A stretch of 64,000 nt of DNA, taken from contig CM019218.1 in NCBI GenBank assembly GCA_009741485.1, positions 40,255,358 to 40,319,357 of the forward strand, in the 5' to 3' direction. Position numbers and translations under genes: made by a program. The notes below the pieces were generated by a model. That model saw nothing but the letters and a program-made list of their open reading frames with translations. It was not told where the DNA came from and did not search any database. Within the stretch, counting starts at the first letter, position 1. Every line of letters starts with the position of its first letter. This document shows, in pieces, positions 53,563-63,700 of this stretch. Source of the DNA: Malurus cyaneus samueli (taxonomy: Eukaryota > Chordata > Aves > Passeriformes > Maluridae).

Positions 53563-56500
53563 CAGATGCTACCCTCTAATTTTGAGCATCATAGCACCAG
53601 ATTTCAAACACTCTACCCAGGATTTGAAAGAGATTTTTGTCCTCTTTGGCAATTTTTTCAAAAGGGGGGTTGGTTGCATTTCCACGAGATTTTGTCCAAG
53701 GTTTTTCTAGGAAGCATGGAGTTCTGAACATACCACTCATTGACCACATCTACAGAATCTGTATCATTCACTCCTTTGTAAATTCAGCTCTTCTGAGGCT
53801 TCATCAACTGCAAAGCTCTACAGCAAGTATGAAAAACTTCATCTTTCTGGACTCGTGCTCTAATTGCTACATTACATTCCCATGAGTTCACCAGCCCTTC
53901 ACCTATATATATTCATCTTATTATTATCCTTATGACAAAAAAATACTTTGGATGCTCTAAATAGGAAAACCAAGAGACTTAACTAGAATCTTAACCTAGC
54001 CCTCAAATGTCTATCCATTAGAGAATCAATAAAAAAGGTTTTAAAAATTTTGTACTTATGGAGGAAGTACTCCCATAATTTAAAAATATTATTTATTTAA
54101 GATATATGCATCATGTTCTGTTGGAGAAGTATGTTTTAAATGCTGAGGTCAGAGTTTTAAAAATATATTTATGCATGTTTATCCATTTTCCATCAGATCT
54201 GTAGACATGATGTAAAAGTCTTACTGCAAAATTTACCTGTCAATTAGTCTATGAACCCTTATTTTCTCACTGCACCAAGAACATTTTAAAAAGCAGAACC
54301 ACTGGGATTTTTAGGAATACTAGAATCCAAAAGATTAAAATCCCATATCAAAGATGCAATTTTATGGTCCAGCTAAATTATAACTTATCTCTGTACAAGT
54401 TAAGCTGAACACACACCTGACATCAATTACAAAGAATTTAGAAGAACTTATTTTGACTCTAGATCTTGCTTGAACTAAGAGAATAACTTTTCAAATAGCA
54501 CAAAAAAGAATAGAAGTATTCAAAGTTAATATCACATATTCAGATACAATAAAAAGACAACATTCTAAAATGTGATTTTCTTGATTAGGATATTAGCAAT
54601 TCTTAAAAAATCAAATTGATGTCAGGAATGTAAAAATCCATTAATACTATTTCCCATATTTATAAGAATGAAACTATACTCTCAGCAGAAGATCCTAATG
54701 TGTTCACAGGACATCACTCCAGGCTATTTATAGTCTCAAAGAGTTCTTTTTAGCTAGGCCAGAATAGTCAAGGACACTTGGATCTTTCTACTCAAGCTAC
54801 AATCTTTACAGCTTTACTGTGTGTAAACTTAACATATGAAGAAAAATTAAAAAATCATTAGGGCATCAGATTCTTATGAGATGCCATCAAGAATAACAGA
54901 GAAACTTAAGGTGAAAATATCCTTGCAATGCCAACTACACACCTAGTATGCTCAAGTGAAAATCACCTTCTATAAACATCTTAGTCTGAAATCAATGGGA
55001 TCCAATTAATTCTGTGTGGTTTTTGTTTCCAATATTATGACAGATAGATATCTATCAGATTACAATGTATGTCTTAGGCTTTAAGTAGAATTTTTGCAGG
55101 TCATTAGTTTAAAATGCAAACCAGCATCTTGGGTACTTCTAACAGAAAACAAAAGTGGGAAGAAAACAGTTCAACCCACCATAGGAACCTGCATTTTTAA
55201 GTATTTGATTTAGGTAAAGCTCTACCTTTTATATGATTTTAGTAGCAACTGCTACAGTGACAGTGAAAGTGACTGAAATACGCGCTGAGGCTTTTTGCAA
55301 GTAGAATCATGATATGCAGCATGGTTATACGATAGGAGCTATCCCCAGTGTATCAATCATACATAAGACCAGAAACAGATTTTCAATCCTCTTATCCCCC
55401 AGTGTCTCCTTTCTCTTCTATATTTTATAGGGAGGAGAGACAGAAAGTTACCACAAGATTTCTGTGGCAGCAGCTTCAGCTCCCTCAGTGCTTTTCTGCT
55501 CAATGCTTGTGACTGACACTTAGTTCTGCCTGAAGGACAAGGACAGGACAGACTTCTGCATGCCAATAAATGGAGCATGCCACATTCTGTAGTTTAAAAA
55601 TACAGTGCTTCTGCAACAATATGAGGACATCACTTTTAGTGCAAAGCAGTGGTAAAGAGAATCGTGAGTAATATGTAGCTTGAACTTGTTATGGCACCTG
55701 ATTAAACGTGCCTAAAAAAATGAACCTGAGCTACAGAATTGGAATTCTGTAATTCAGCAATGCTCACATCAAGGTTAAGCTCCACTTTTTATGTCACCTG
55801 CAGAACATAAGATCTTTTCAGCCTAATCATCTAATCTGATGTCCCGCTGTACCTTCATCCAAGTTACCTGCTAGCTTGGCACGGGATGGGTCAGGTTGGA
55901 AGGGATCACAGTGGGTCACCTGGTCCTACCTCCCTGCTCAAGCAGGGTCATCCCAGAGCATGTGGCACAGGATTTTGTTCAGAGAATCTTGCATATCTTG
56001 AGTATCTCCAGTGATGGAGACTCTACACCCTCTCTGGGCAATCTGCACAGTCAAGTTCTTCCTCATGTTCAGGTGGAACTTCTGTGCATCAAAATCAGTC
56101 TCTGTCCATTGCTTCTTGTCCTATTGCTTGGCACGCCCAAGAAGAGCCTGGCTCCATCCTGTGAAACCCTCCTGTCACACACTTACAGATATTGATAAGG
56201 TTCCCTCTCGTTCATCTCTTCTTGAGGCTGAACAGGCTGAACTGTCTCAGCCTTTCCTCATATGAGAAATGTTCCAGTTCCTTAATAATCTCTACAGCTG
56301 TCTGCTGGATCTGCTGTAAGAGCTCCAAGTCTCTCTTGTCCTGAGGAGCCCAGAGCTGGACACAGCACTCCAGATGTGCCTCACCAGGGCTGAGTGGAGG
56401 GGCAGGATCACCTCCCCTGACCTGCTGGCAATTCTCTTCCTAATGCACCCCAGGAAACCACTGGCCTTCTTGTCCACTGCTGGTCATGGACAGCTTGTTG

Positions 56501-57661
56501 TCCACCAGGACCCCCAGGTCCTTCTCCACAAAGCTGCTTCCCAGCAGATCAGCCTGTCCTGGTGTGTGGGGTTATTCCTCCCCAGGTGCAGGACCCTGCA
56601 TTTGCNCTTCCCAGCAGATCAGCCTGTCCTGGTGTGTGGGGTTATTCCTCCCCAGGTGCAGGACCCTGCATTTGCCTTTGTTGAATTTCAGAAGGTTCCT
56701 GTCTGCCCATCTCTCCAGCCTGTCGAGGCCCTTCTGAAGGGCTGCACAGCCCTCTGGGCTATCAGCCACTGCTCCCAGCTTTGTGTCAGCAGGGAACTTG
56801 CTGAGGAGGCATCTGCCCCTTCCTGCAACTCACTGATGAATTAGTTAAACAAGGCTGAGCACAGTATTGAACCCTGGGGGACACCACCTGTGACAGGGCT
56901 CCAACCAGACCCTGTACTGCTGATCACAACACTTGAATCTGTCACTCAGCCAACTGTTAATCCACCTCATTGTCCACTCATCCAGCCCACACTTCCTGAG
57001 TTTGCCTATGAGGATGCCATGAAAAACAGTGTTGAAAGCCTTGCTGAAATCCATTTAGACAATATCCACATCCCTGCCAGTAGTTGTCTTTGTAGAAGGC
57101 AACCACATTGTAGAATGCGCACACATAGGCACAGCACAGCAGGCTAGTGTTAGTAAACATGTGAAAATACCCACATTGCACACTCCTAAGCTCAGGCCAT
57201 CTCACACTATTAAACACTTTCCTTAGGCTCTTCTTGTATGGAAACATCTCATGCAAGACTATACTAGATGTACTTAGGAAACATCTACCCTTCTGAACAG
57301 ACCATGTTCCCCCACCTCCCCAAAGCAAGCATAAATGGCTAACCACCGGTAGAGATCTAGCAGCCTGGGAACCAACCTGTAGAAGGTTGTCTTTAGGGTT
57401 CCCACTGCTGAGTGGAGAAACAAAAGCATCACAAGGATTTGGCTAAACTCATAAAGCAGGTGAGTAGCAGGAAGACACTAAATACTACTGCTTCTCTTTT
57501 CACCTTCCCTCCTGCCTGTGGTACCTAAGAGGAGATTGGGGAAGTTACATACCTTTCGAAAGATATGTGAATGTATTTAGAAACTCCTCATATGACTGCT
57601 CATGGCTATTAACAAACTGATCAAGGATGCTGTCCTTTAACAGTTGTTCTCCCATGATCAT
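30264..57661 (-). CDS. IFTAP: IFTAP, intraflagellar transport associated protein (whole six-exon gene model)
   Basis: The coding exons are 57553-57661, 45896-46053, 44265-44336, 43250-43304, 36910-37040 and 30264-30428, all on the minus strand. They join in phases 1, 0, 0, 1 and 0, with GT donors and AG acceptors throughout, to give about 229 residues; human IFTAP has about 221. The match to the human protein as I remember it is strong in four blocks: residues 7-36 (LLKD to the [16 protein letters not shown] region), 114-128 ([15 protein letters not shown]), 137-142 (LPGEVE) and 184-195 ([12 protein letters not shown]). The middle, residues 37-113, is poorly conserved. The protein is acidic, with no membrane segment or signal peptide. 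In mammals it associates with the IFT-A complex and affects BBSome localisation in cilia; the same role here is inferred from homology. The introns measure 11.5, 1.6, 1.0, 6.2 and 6.5 kb. The promoter was not identified. Confidence 0.93.
32251..32830 (+). mobile_element. Solo LTR of an avian ERVL-type endogenous retrovirus
   Basis: The 580-bp block begins TGTGCTGGTTTGGACTGGGG and ends near GGGTTAAACCATGAAC, the recognised ends of a common avian ERVL LTR. Internal landmarks fit the family: a run around GACCAAAGGGATATTCCA, a TATATAAAG box at 32525-32533, and a TTGTCTTCCCAAGTCACC stretch after it. A near-duplicate 5-bp flank (aacat on the left, cacat on the right) may be the target-site duplication. 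No gag, pol or env sequence is attached, so it is probably a recombined solo LTR. It lies in the last IFTAP intron, antisense to the gene. ORFs across it have no coding meaning. Confidence 0.88.
35801..35865 (-). mobile_element. Degraded CR1 3' end fragment
   Basis: The stretch tcacagaatggtgggtatta followed by aagcttgaaaggtcattttagaacatctac lines up with the antisense CR1 3' end (tcacagaatggtttgggttggaag, then ggacc and gatcatctag). Only about 65 bp can be recognised. It lies in the last IFTAP intron. Confidence 0.55.
36910..37040 (-). CDS. IFTAP: IFTAP coding exon 5
   Basis: The exon encodes residues 132-175 with the conserved LPGEVE motif at 137-142, then a cysteine and proline-rich stretch ending in DSKAQE. 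The acceptor is a tandem AG pair (TTCAGCAG), so the 5' end could be 37040 or 37037. Both keep the frame and differ by one residue (a NAGNAG-type choice). The donor is GAG|GTATGA in phase 0. Confidence 0.92.
38463..38486. repeat. Perfect inverted repeat, 10-bp arms, 4-base loop
   Basis: CCATCTCCAG, loop CCAT, then CTGGAGATGG. It lies in the IFTAP intron between exons 4 and 5. Function unknown. Confidence 0.85.
39725..39760. repeat. Two tandem copies of an 18-bp unit
   Basis: CAGCTATATATACACTGA occurs twice in direct succession without a mismatch, followed by CACAGG. It is probably a recent slippage duplication. Confidence 0.92.
40894..40948. repeat. Assembly N followed by A-rich low-complexity sequence
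   Basis: The N at 40894 lies at the edge of a stretch made almost only of A and C (AAACAAA and AACCAAACC units). Homopolymer-rich sequence of this type is a common cause of a one-base ambiguity. Confidence 0.9.
43250..43304 (-). CDS. IFTAP: IFTAP coding exon 4
   Basis: A 55-base exon with acceptor TTTTTATGGCAG and consensus donor CTG|GTACGT. It encodes residues 114-131 plus the first base of codon 132, reading [18 protein letters not shown]. The VD-x-(Y/F)-L-x-LED-x-D-x-DEE pattern matches the acidic segment of human IFTAP, which makes the exon convincing despite its length. Confidence 0.92.
44265..44336 (-). CDS. IFTAP: IFTAP coding exon 3 (symmetric 72-base exon)
   Basis: This exon is 72 bases long, in phase 0 at both ends. 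The acceptor is TGTTTACAG and the donor AAG|GTGGGG. It encodes residues 90-113, from TVMSESW to SLSERVK. Including it keeps the frame and gives ERVK followed by VDKYL, comparable to EEQ followed by VDNF in human. Because it is a multiple of three with both junctions in phase 0, skipping it also keeps the frame, so it may be a cassette exon. The predicted bird protein is longer than the human one in this middle region, so this is the least certain exon. Confidence 0.68.
44421..44546 (-). mobile_element. Short CR1 3' fragment in an IFTAP intron
   Basis: It begins with the tail in antisense (ttcacagaatcacagaatgg) followed by GGAAGGAACCACTGCAAGTCACCTTGTCCACTCTCCCTGCTCAAGCAGGG, typical of a CR1 3' UTR. 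Similarity fades after about 125 bp. It belongs to a subfamily like that of the large copy at 55.9 kb, with which it shares the CCCTGCTCAAGCAGGGTC block. It lies about 85 bp upstream of exon 3 in the transcript sense. Confidence 0.82.
45896..46053 (-). CDS. IFTAP: IFTAP coding exon 2
   Basis: This 158-base exon runs from an acceptor (CTCCTTGCAG) to a donor (GAG|GTAATG). It begins with two bases that complete the split codon from exon 1 and ends in phase 0. It encodes residues 37-89, a charged, probably disordered stretch that starts [15 protein letters not shown] and ends KPNENE. Similarity to human is weak, which fits the fast-evolving centre of this protein. The call rests on frame, splice signals and position between two well-matched exons. 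Confidence 0.8.
49778..50492. repeat. Pair of dispersed direct repeats of about 80 bp
   Basis: Copy A (49778-49856) and copy B (50409-50492) both start TGATTAAAGGAMAAATAATCAGC, diverge in the next 15-20 bases, then share a T tract and an identical stretch from CTTTCAGAAAAGG to CTATAATCA. Starts are 631 bp apart. Each copy contains a polypyrimidine tract ending in CAG and opens with a short inverted repeat (TGATTA and TAATCA). The unit matches no repeat family I know. Both lie in the first IFTAP coding intron. Confidence 0.85.
53316..53356. repeat. Perfect inverted repeat, 14-bp arms, 13-base loop
   Basis: TTATTCATGGCAGC at 53316-53329 pairs with GCTGCCATGAATAA at 53343-53356. With a two-base bulge the stem extends to TCA and TGA outside. 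Immediately to the right is a direct repeat, ATGATCCAGA twice. Confidence 0.88.
53530..53561. repeat. A32 homopolymer directly after AAT
   Basis: A run of 32 A begins immediately after CTCTGAAT, so an AATAAA hexamer is embedded at its left edge. The run could be slippage or the tail of an old poly(A) insertion. No coding sequence is recognisable to its left. Confidence 0.95.
55881..57110 (-). mobile_element. CR1 LINE, 5'-truncated, with decayed reverse transcriptase end
   Basis: Read on the minus strand this is the 3' part of a CR1 non-LTR retrotransposon. At 56845-57054 the minus strand encodes a remnant of the RT domain end ([34 protein letters not shown]), and 56572-56769 encodes [18 protein letters not shown]. 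The element has frameshifts and lies in the first IFTAP coding intron, in the same orientation as the gene and about 440 bp from coding exon 1. It is 5'-truncated, as is usual for CR1. The expected octamer tail at the left end is not clear. It contains an N and a 69-bp duplication, described separately. The element is not functional. Confidence 0.92.
56537..56675. repeat. Perfect 69-bp tandem duplication split by one N (likely assembly artefact)
   Basis: Bases 56537-56605 and 56607-56675 are identical and separated only by an N at 56606. The unit runs from CTTCCCAGCAGATCAGCC to GACCCTGCATTTGC. Normal CR1 sequence has one copy at this point. Identical flanks around a one-base gap are what a failed overlap between two contig ends would produce. 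Confidence 0.9.
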
Positions 57662-57708
57662 CCACACCTGGAGAGTTGAATAGGTGTATCTACTTTAATA
57701 GGCTGCTT
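57553..57708 (-). CDS. IFTAP: IFTAP coding exon 1 with short 5' UTR
   Basis: The exon probably begins after an acceptor (TTTCTATTGCAG) ending at 57709, so at least one 5' non-coding exon should lie further right. An in-frame TAA a little upstream of the start codon rules out a longer N terminus within this exon. Two in-frame ATGs occur, at 57659-57661 and 57653-57655. The second has the better initiation context (A at -3, G at +4) and aligns with an internal methionine of the human protein, so initiation may be mixed; the products differ by two residues. The coding part gives residues 1-36 and ends in a strong donor, AAAG|GTATGT, in phase 1. The [16 protein letters not shown] block is the best evidence of homology; it has one acidic residue fewer than the human equivalent. 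Confidence 0.93.
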
Positions 57709-60700
57709 CTGCAATAGAAATTAAAAAGCAATATATACATTTGCAGGCAGAAAACAAATCAACAGAAGGGTCCCTAGTTCACACACATGAGCACTAGAGC
57801 GTAAAATTTTTCTTCTCCCCTTGTGAAGTTCTGATCTTGTCAGTGGAACTTTACTCAACATTTCTCCCAAAATTCATGTGGCCATAGAAATTTTTAGTAT
57901 AAAGGGAGAAATTGTGATCATTTATGCTTGAAATTTATGACTATGGGTAGTATGGGCCACAGAAACATCAGCTTCTCTTAGTGCTGCTCATTCCCTTAAG
58001 TTGTTCAGTCTTTCAACTACAGCCTTTTTTGTAGGAATCACTGAGACAGCACTCGTCAGCATGTTGTGTTTGACAACCAGGACACATCTGTACATTCAAA
58101 ACTTGGACTGAATCCATCATCCCCAGGTGCACTGCTCAGTGTACCATCAAAGCCACTCACCCAGATTTTGGACCACATTTTAAATCACAATGACATGTGT
58201 GTGTGTCTACACTGATGCAGCACAGAGGACAAGGAGTGAGTGGTGGAGCTGGACAGCCACATAGGAATGTGAGTGGAGAAGGGAATAAATTTTCCTTCAG
58301 CTGAGAGCTGAAGGAAAAAAGTTCCACTCTGCAGTCACACAGCAATAGCTTTCCAGCCCACCTTCATCACTTAACCCAACTCCATGGGGAGCAGGGGCCC
58401 CAAAACAGCCCTCAGAGAAGTCTGCTGAAGTTAACCTTGCCCCTTCCTTACAAAAGCTGTGTAAACGCCTGTTAACAGCTGCATGATGCTAAATAGTTAC
58501 CCATATTACTTATTTTTTATACACACAGGTCCACACTAATAGAATCAGTTTGCACACATAAACCCAATCAAGATGCAAGAATGCATTATCCGCTAAGTGC
58601 TTGATTTGCAACTGTTCCTGTGTTTCCTCTCTTGATTTACCACAACATTAAGAAGTGGATTTCAGGGATGAAAGCTTAATTCTTCAGCTAAACTTCAAAT
58701 CAACTACTCTAAGGAAAGGCTGCCAACCTGATTTTGAAGTTAAATAAAAGCGAAAAAGAATTGTTTGGAGACCAGAAAGAAAATAAAGCATGACTTCTAA
58801 CACAAAACTCTAATTTTGTTGGATTGCTTGCTTCCAAGGAAGACTAATGTTCTGAAGATATCAAAAAACATGCACACCCACATGACTTAAAGTTTCTAAT
58901 GTTTTACAAAAAAACAACCATTATTAATCTCTCTGTGGACTGACCAAGCAGAATATAACTCACCAGACTCTCAGAGTTGTTTCTGTGTATTACAGTGCTT
59001 TGAGAGGTAAGCAGTGTCTTCTATTCCTCATTGTCATTATTAAAATTATTATTTGACATAGTGCTGTAATTTGTAAGGCAACTGTAAAAGAAAATACGTA
59101 TCTAATCAAGAAAATACTAATAACAACTTTTTGTTTTTCTTTGTAGTCCGGTGTCTAGGATCTTCAAATCCTTACAAACACTAACAAAATAAACTTAACA
59201 ATATTCCCAAAAGGAAGAGCAAACAAATATTATTCCCAGTAACAGATTAAAAAAACGGAGTCATAACGAATTTAAATTATTTAAAGACAGATTAGTGGAG
59301 GGTTGACATTAAATCTTAGATTACTTAACTCTAAATGAATATGCAATTTGGGGGAATAGTGATAGGTTTAACCAGCTGCATGACAGCTTTCTCAGGGAAT
59401 GCCATGCTCTACAGACACCAGATCATCAGCCTGAAATTAAGCACCCAGACCAGGTGGTACCAAAATCATCTCTCAATTCTTACTCCACTGTATAGCTCCC
59501 ACCTCCCACAGAATTTGGGAAACTTCACTTCAGACTTTCCCTTGTGCAGCTGTTATTGAGATCTACAGAATCTCCTCACGGAGAAAGAAACAGCTTGGTC
59601 TTAATGAAAGCCTAGGCTCCGTCAGGAAAATAGCCATTCTCTCAAACAACAGAGGAGACTGGCAGCTAGAACTACCTGTCCCCCATTTCAATTATTTGGA
59701 AGAACTGCAGGGTACTGTAGATGGTCCTAAATGAAAGCAAGTGCAGAGGATGGTATTTGGGGAATATGTACTATCCCTGGAACTGAACATGTGGTTAGGA
59801 TGGATGGTACAAGGGGTGTATTCAAAAATTGATCTCAACCCATCCAGGTTTCGGCATTTTTCATTTTCATCCCACTTTCCCCCCTGTTTTATACCAGTCT
59901 CTCTTACATGAGCACCATACTGTGTCAATTGCAGAGAAGTTTTGTGAGGTGAACTGCTGAGACCAGGCTGACTAGAAGACTCACCTTTACTAAGGAGCTA
60001 ACCAGCAGATTAGGTTCTACATAAGTAAAAGGCTTCAGCATTCACCCAATTCACAGCCTCAAGGCAATGACTTCTTTAAACTGTCCTGAAAAAAAGAAAA
60101 AATACACAATAATGGATTGGAATCCTCCACAATTTATAAAGTGGATACATTGACACTTCTAGGAATTAAATTACTGCACTGTTCTGCTAAAGAATAGCCA
60201 CTACTAAAATAAAAAACTTCTTTTTTTCCCAAAAGGAATCAAACTAACTTGGAGGTCTCAAGGAAAGTAAAGCAAGGGTATCTGATCCTATCCTCCTTGG
60301 ATAGTTTTAGAGCCAAATATCAGTAGGTGATGCATTCAAGCAGCAACTATGCTTTCTTCCTTTTGCATTTCACTCCTGCTCATCCATCCAAATTACTTTA
60401 ATGAGGTTTCTTGAGGCAATCATTCAATTAAGCCTTGCTGATCATCAGCAGATTATGCAAAATCAATTTTATTTCTCAAAATGCAGTCTTCTTCCGAGCA
60501 GTTTAAGACAAATCAGAAATCTCTGCATTGAATCAGAGAGGCAGGTCAAGTGAGTATTAGCATGATTTCAATTATACAGTGATTAGTTCTATTAAACAAC
60601 ACAAAATGTAGTGGAATATAGACTTCCTGGTTTATGCTGCATTTTTGAGTGCTTCATATTTCTTTAAAATATAATAGAGGCAATGAAAAAAAATCAAGAT

Positions 60701-63700
60701 TATGAATTTTTAAATGGAAAGAGCAATAAGCTAATCCTCTCTACAAACTCAATAAAATCCCATGTAATTTAATTTTTCTGGGGAAAAAAACTACTTCACC
60801 AGCATTTCCCGCATAGGTTCAAGGTTCTCACGCTATGAATTTGATCTCCTGGAAGTTATTCTCAGTTTAAAAAACGGCAGACTTATAAATGGTTTTTCAT
60901 AGTTCACCCATAGGTTCATGGAAAATATCCACTAGGTACACCTTTTATCAAGATTTTATAATCTACATCTGCACAAATCAGATTTAATTTAAATGCATTA
61001 TCTCTAAATCTTATACTCTGTTACCACGGTACAATGCCCGATCTCTTTTCCCGATAGTGCTATCACAGTAACTACACTTTTAACAACATTGTTGTAGCAG
61101 GTAAGAATGAGGTAGCACCATGGCAAAAAAAAATATTTTATCAGACAAGTGCACTCAGAACCAATTTAAGTCTATTTAGAAAAAGGCCATCACCACCTTC
61201 TTTCCTCTTCACCGCCTGGTTTACCACTTCAGTCCATCTCTTGGGCAGACAAAATAAACTACCAATGCAAAACCTGAAAGTAAACCAAGCAAATGCAAAA
61301 ATTCTGTTTTAAAGACACATTTCCTGATCTGCCTTACAGCCATATGGCCTGTCCTTAACAAGTGCTTGTTGTTAGCTATGGATCGTGGTCGCTGCCTTAA
61401 AAAACATCTCAGGATGGCGTTTTAAAAGCAGGCCAAGGGAAAGGAATGATTCTGGGAATTCCTGTTTGAGAAAGACATAAAACATTTCAAGTCAGACAGC
61501 AGAGGGAGGTTACCCATTTTCCTTAAGGCAGAAAACTGCTGCCTCCTTGTCTAGACATCAGCAAACAAACCTACAGCTGCAGAAGAAAGCCTCCCTGCTC
61601 TACTGTCCTGCCCTACTTTTCTCCTTCCTCCTCCCTGCTACCACCACCTGTGGGGAGGCAGAGCTCCAGGAAGGAACCCAAAGGCACCAAGTTCTGGCCA
61701 CAAGCAGGTGCAGGTCAACCCAGCTGGGGGAACAAACTAACAGTTACAAAGGACAAAAACTTTCAGATGAGGCTCCTTCCAACATCTTGCAATTCAGTGT
61801 GATCTACAACAGCTAATCCTATTAAAATCAACTGGATGCTTGCCATTGCCTTCAGCAGGAGGCCTTAAGGGCACACACTTAATGCATCAGCAATTTGAGT
61901 GGATGGGAGCTGCATATGCTTGCCTGAGTGCATTACTGAGCCTGAGAGCTGACCTTTAGATGGACAAAAACATGTGCCTCTTATGCCCAGCTCGTACGAG
62001 CTTTTAAAGGATATATCCAAGGGCTTTAATTGCAAGCAAGCATATTGATCCTGGTGGATTTCAGTGCTATTATACCAGTCCCATACCTGAGCAGAATTCT
62101 TTAAAATGAATTTCCAATGGCTTCAAGAGCACTGCTCCCTTTAAAGACCACCTAGAGGCCTGTGGCAAGGGTAACATTTCGTCCAAACTGCGGTAGCCAC
62201 TGCCCCCTGGAATGCAAATGTCTGGGATCTAACAGTCAAAGCACAGCTGGATTCAATCAGATATTTCAGATAAGATCTCCAAATAAAGCCCTCTCCCTCA
62301 CATGTTAAATACTGTTTACTGTCAGTTTTAGATGAGACAGAAAATTGAAGACTGTAGGATGCTGGACACCCTGTGCCCTTTTTTACAGGTTTCAGCCTGT
62401 AGGTCCTGGCTAAATATCCAGCATATTTGCATTCTGGCTGGCAAACCCTACACAAATGAGTAAGGCAGCCTTCCGTTTCCCTGCTGAGCTGGAGTGCATT
62501 ACTGCAACCCACAGGAAGCCAGCTACATTTCAGCTCAGAGATGACTGCTCTACTGGCAGAAAATACACTGAAAAGCCTGGAAATATCTCAATGCAATTTG
62601 GAATGATTTGGGATGAAAAAGATAAAAACAACCTATGATTTTAAGAAATCAATTGTAGAAGAAAATCAAGTGAAATAAAGGATTTTTATAACAGTGATCA
62701 ATCTATTAAAAACATACTACCTATGTCAATGTTATTTAAATAGAAAATGTGAAGGAAAAGTCTATTTAATCCTTTTCACATGGGTTGGCTGCTAGTTAAA
62801 TTCAGGATAGGATTCCAGGAACCTCCTTCTATGACCTGGACAATTCGGAACATAACTTCCCTACCATGTAGATACACTATTCTGAAGGTATTTGATGCAG
62901 CTTCTCCAAAGCACTTCGTCATTGACAGTTACAGAGACCAGCTTAGACAGACCATGTCCTCATCCAAAAAGGACATGCGGTTGCCAACAAACCTTAATTT
63001 CTCCATCTCCTCACCCACAGTAACTGGAAAAGGAATTTCTAAAGATAAGGCATGTCAGCTGGTAGAAAGAAAGTAAAATGAACGTGAAATATTAAAGTGA
63101 CACTACTGGGGGACTGGATTTTTCATTAAATATTTGTATTTTTTTTGCCAGTAGATCTTTGTTCAGAGACCCAAACATGGGCCAGAATATGTCAAACACA
63201 GATAAGAAGCTGTCAAGTATCATCTAGACCCTACTGAAAATACAAATAAATGTGATCTGAATGCCCTTAAATTTGGGGGAAATTCTTCAGCATTCAATTC
63301 TGCACTACAGTCTCCTTTTATCTTTGTTCCAGTAGAGAAGTAAAAGGTCCATATGGATGATACAGGGCACAATGCCTTAGCACTGTTGTATTTCAAATGA
63401 GAAACACCACCACATCCAATCTGCATTACAGTAATTCAACATCTCAAGACAATTTTCGCAAACATTTGGTATGTTTGCTTTGCTATACTAATCAAATTCC
63501 ATTTCAAGTTCCTTCTATTTCTATTTTCCCCGCCATTTCAAATGGGAGTTGAGATATTTCTAAAATACTGTGCAGCAGATGTTGTAACTCAGGAGTGGGT
63601 GAAGTGGGGCCAGGAAAACAAAAGCAGGGAGCTATGAAGAGTGAATTGTTTTCCAGGTTTTGCTGTTTATTTGTTGTGCAGTATTATGCAAGTGGCTTAT

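Larger units (their letters stand above)
46054..57552 (-). other. IFTAP: IFTAP intron between coding exons 1 and 2
   Basis: An 11.5-kb intron, the largest of the gene. It contains the direct-repeat pair near 50 kb, the hairpin and A32 near 53.4 kb and the 1.2-kb CR1. The rest is AT-rich and unannotated. Further coding exons cannot be excluded, but the split-codon phase and protein match need none. Confidence 0.8.

Noticed and set aside
56374..56844. 156-codon plus-strand frame, the longest in the window
   Set aside because: It is antisense to a CR1 element and runs through the N and the artefactual 69-bp duplication. It has no independent coding signal.
56845..57054. Reverse-transcriptase-like ORF
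   Set aside because: Not a separate gene; it is the decayed remnant of the CR1 RT, already annotated as part of the element.
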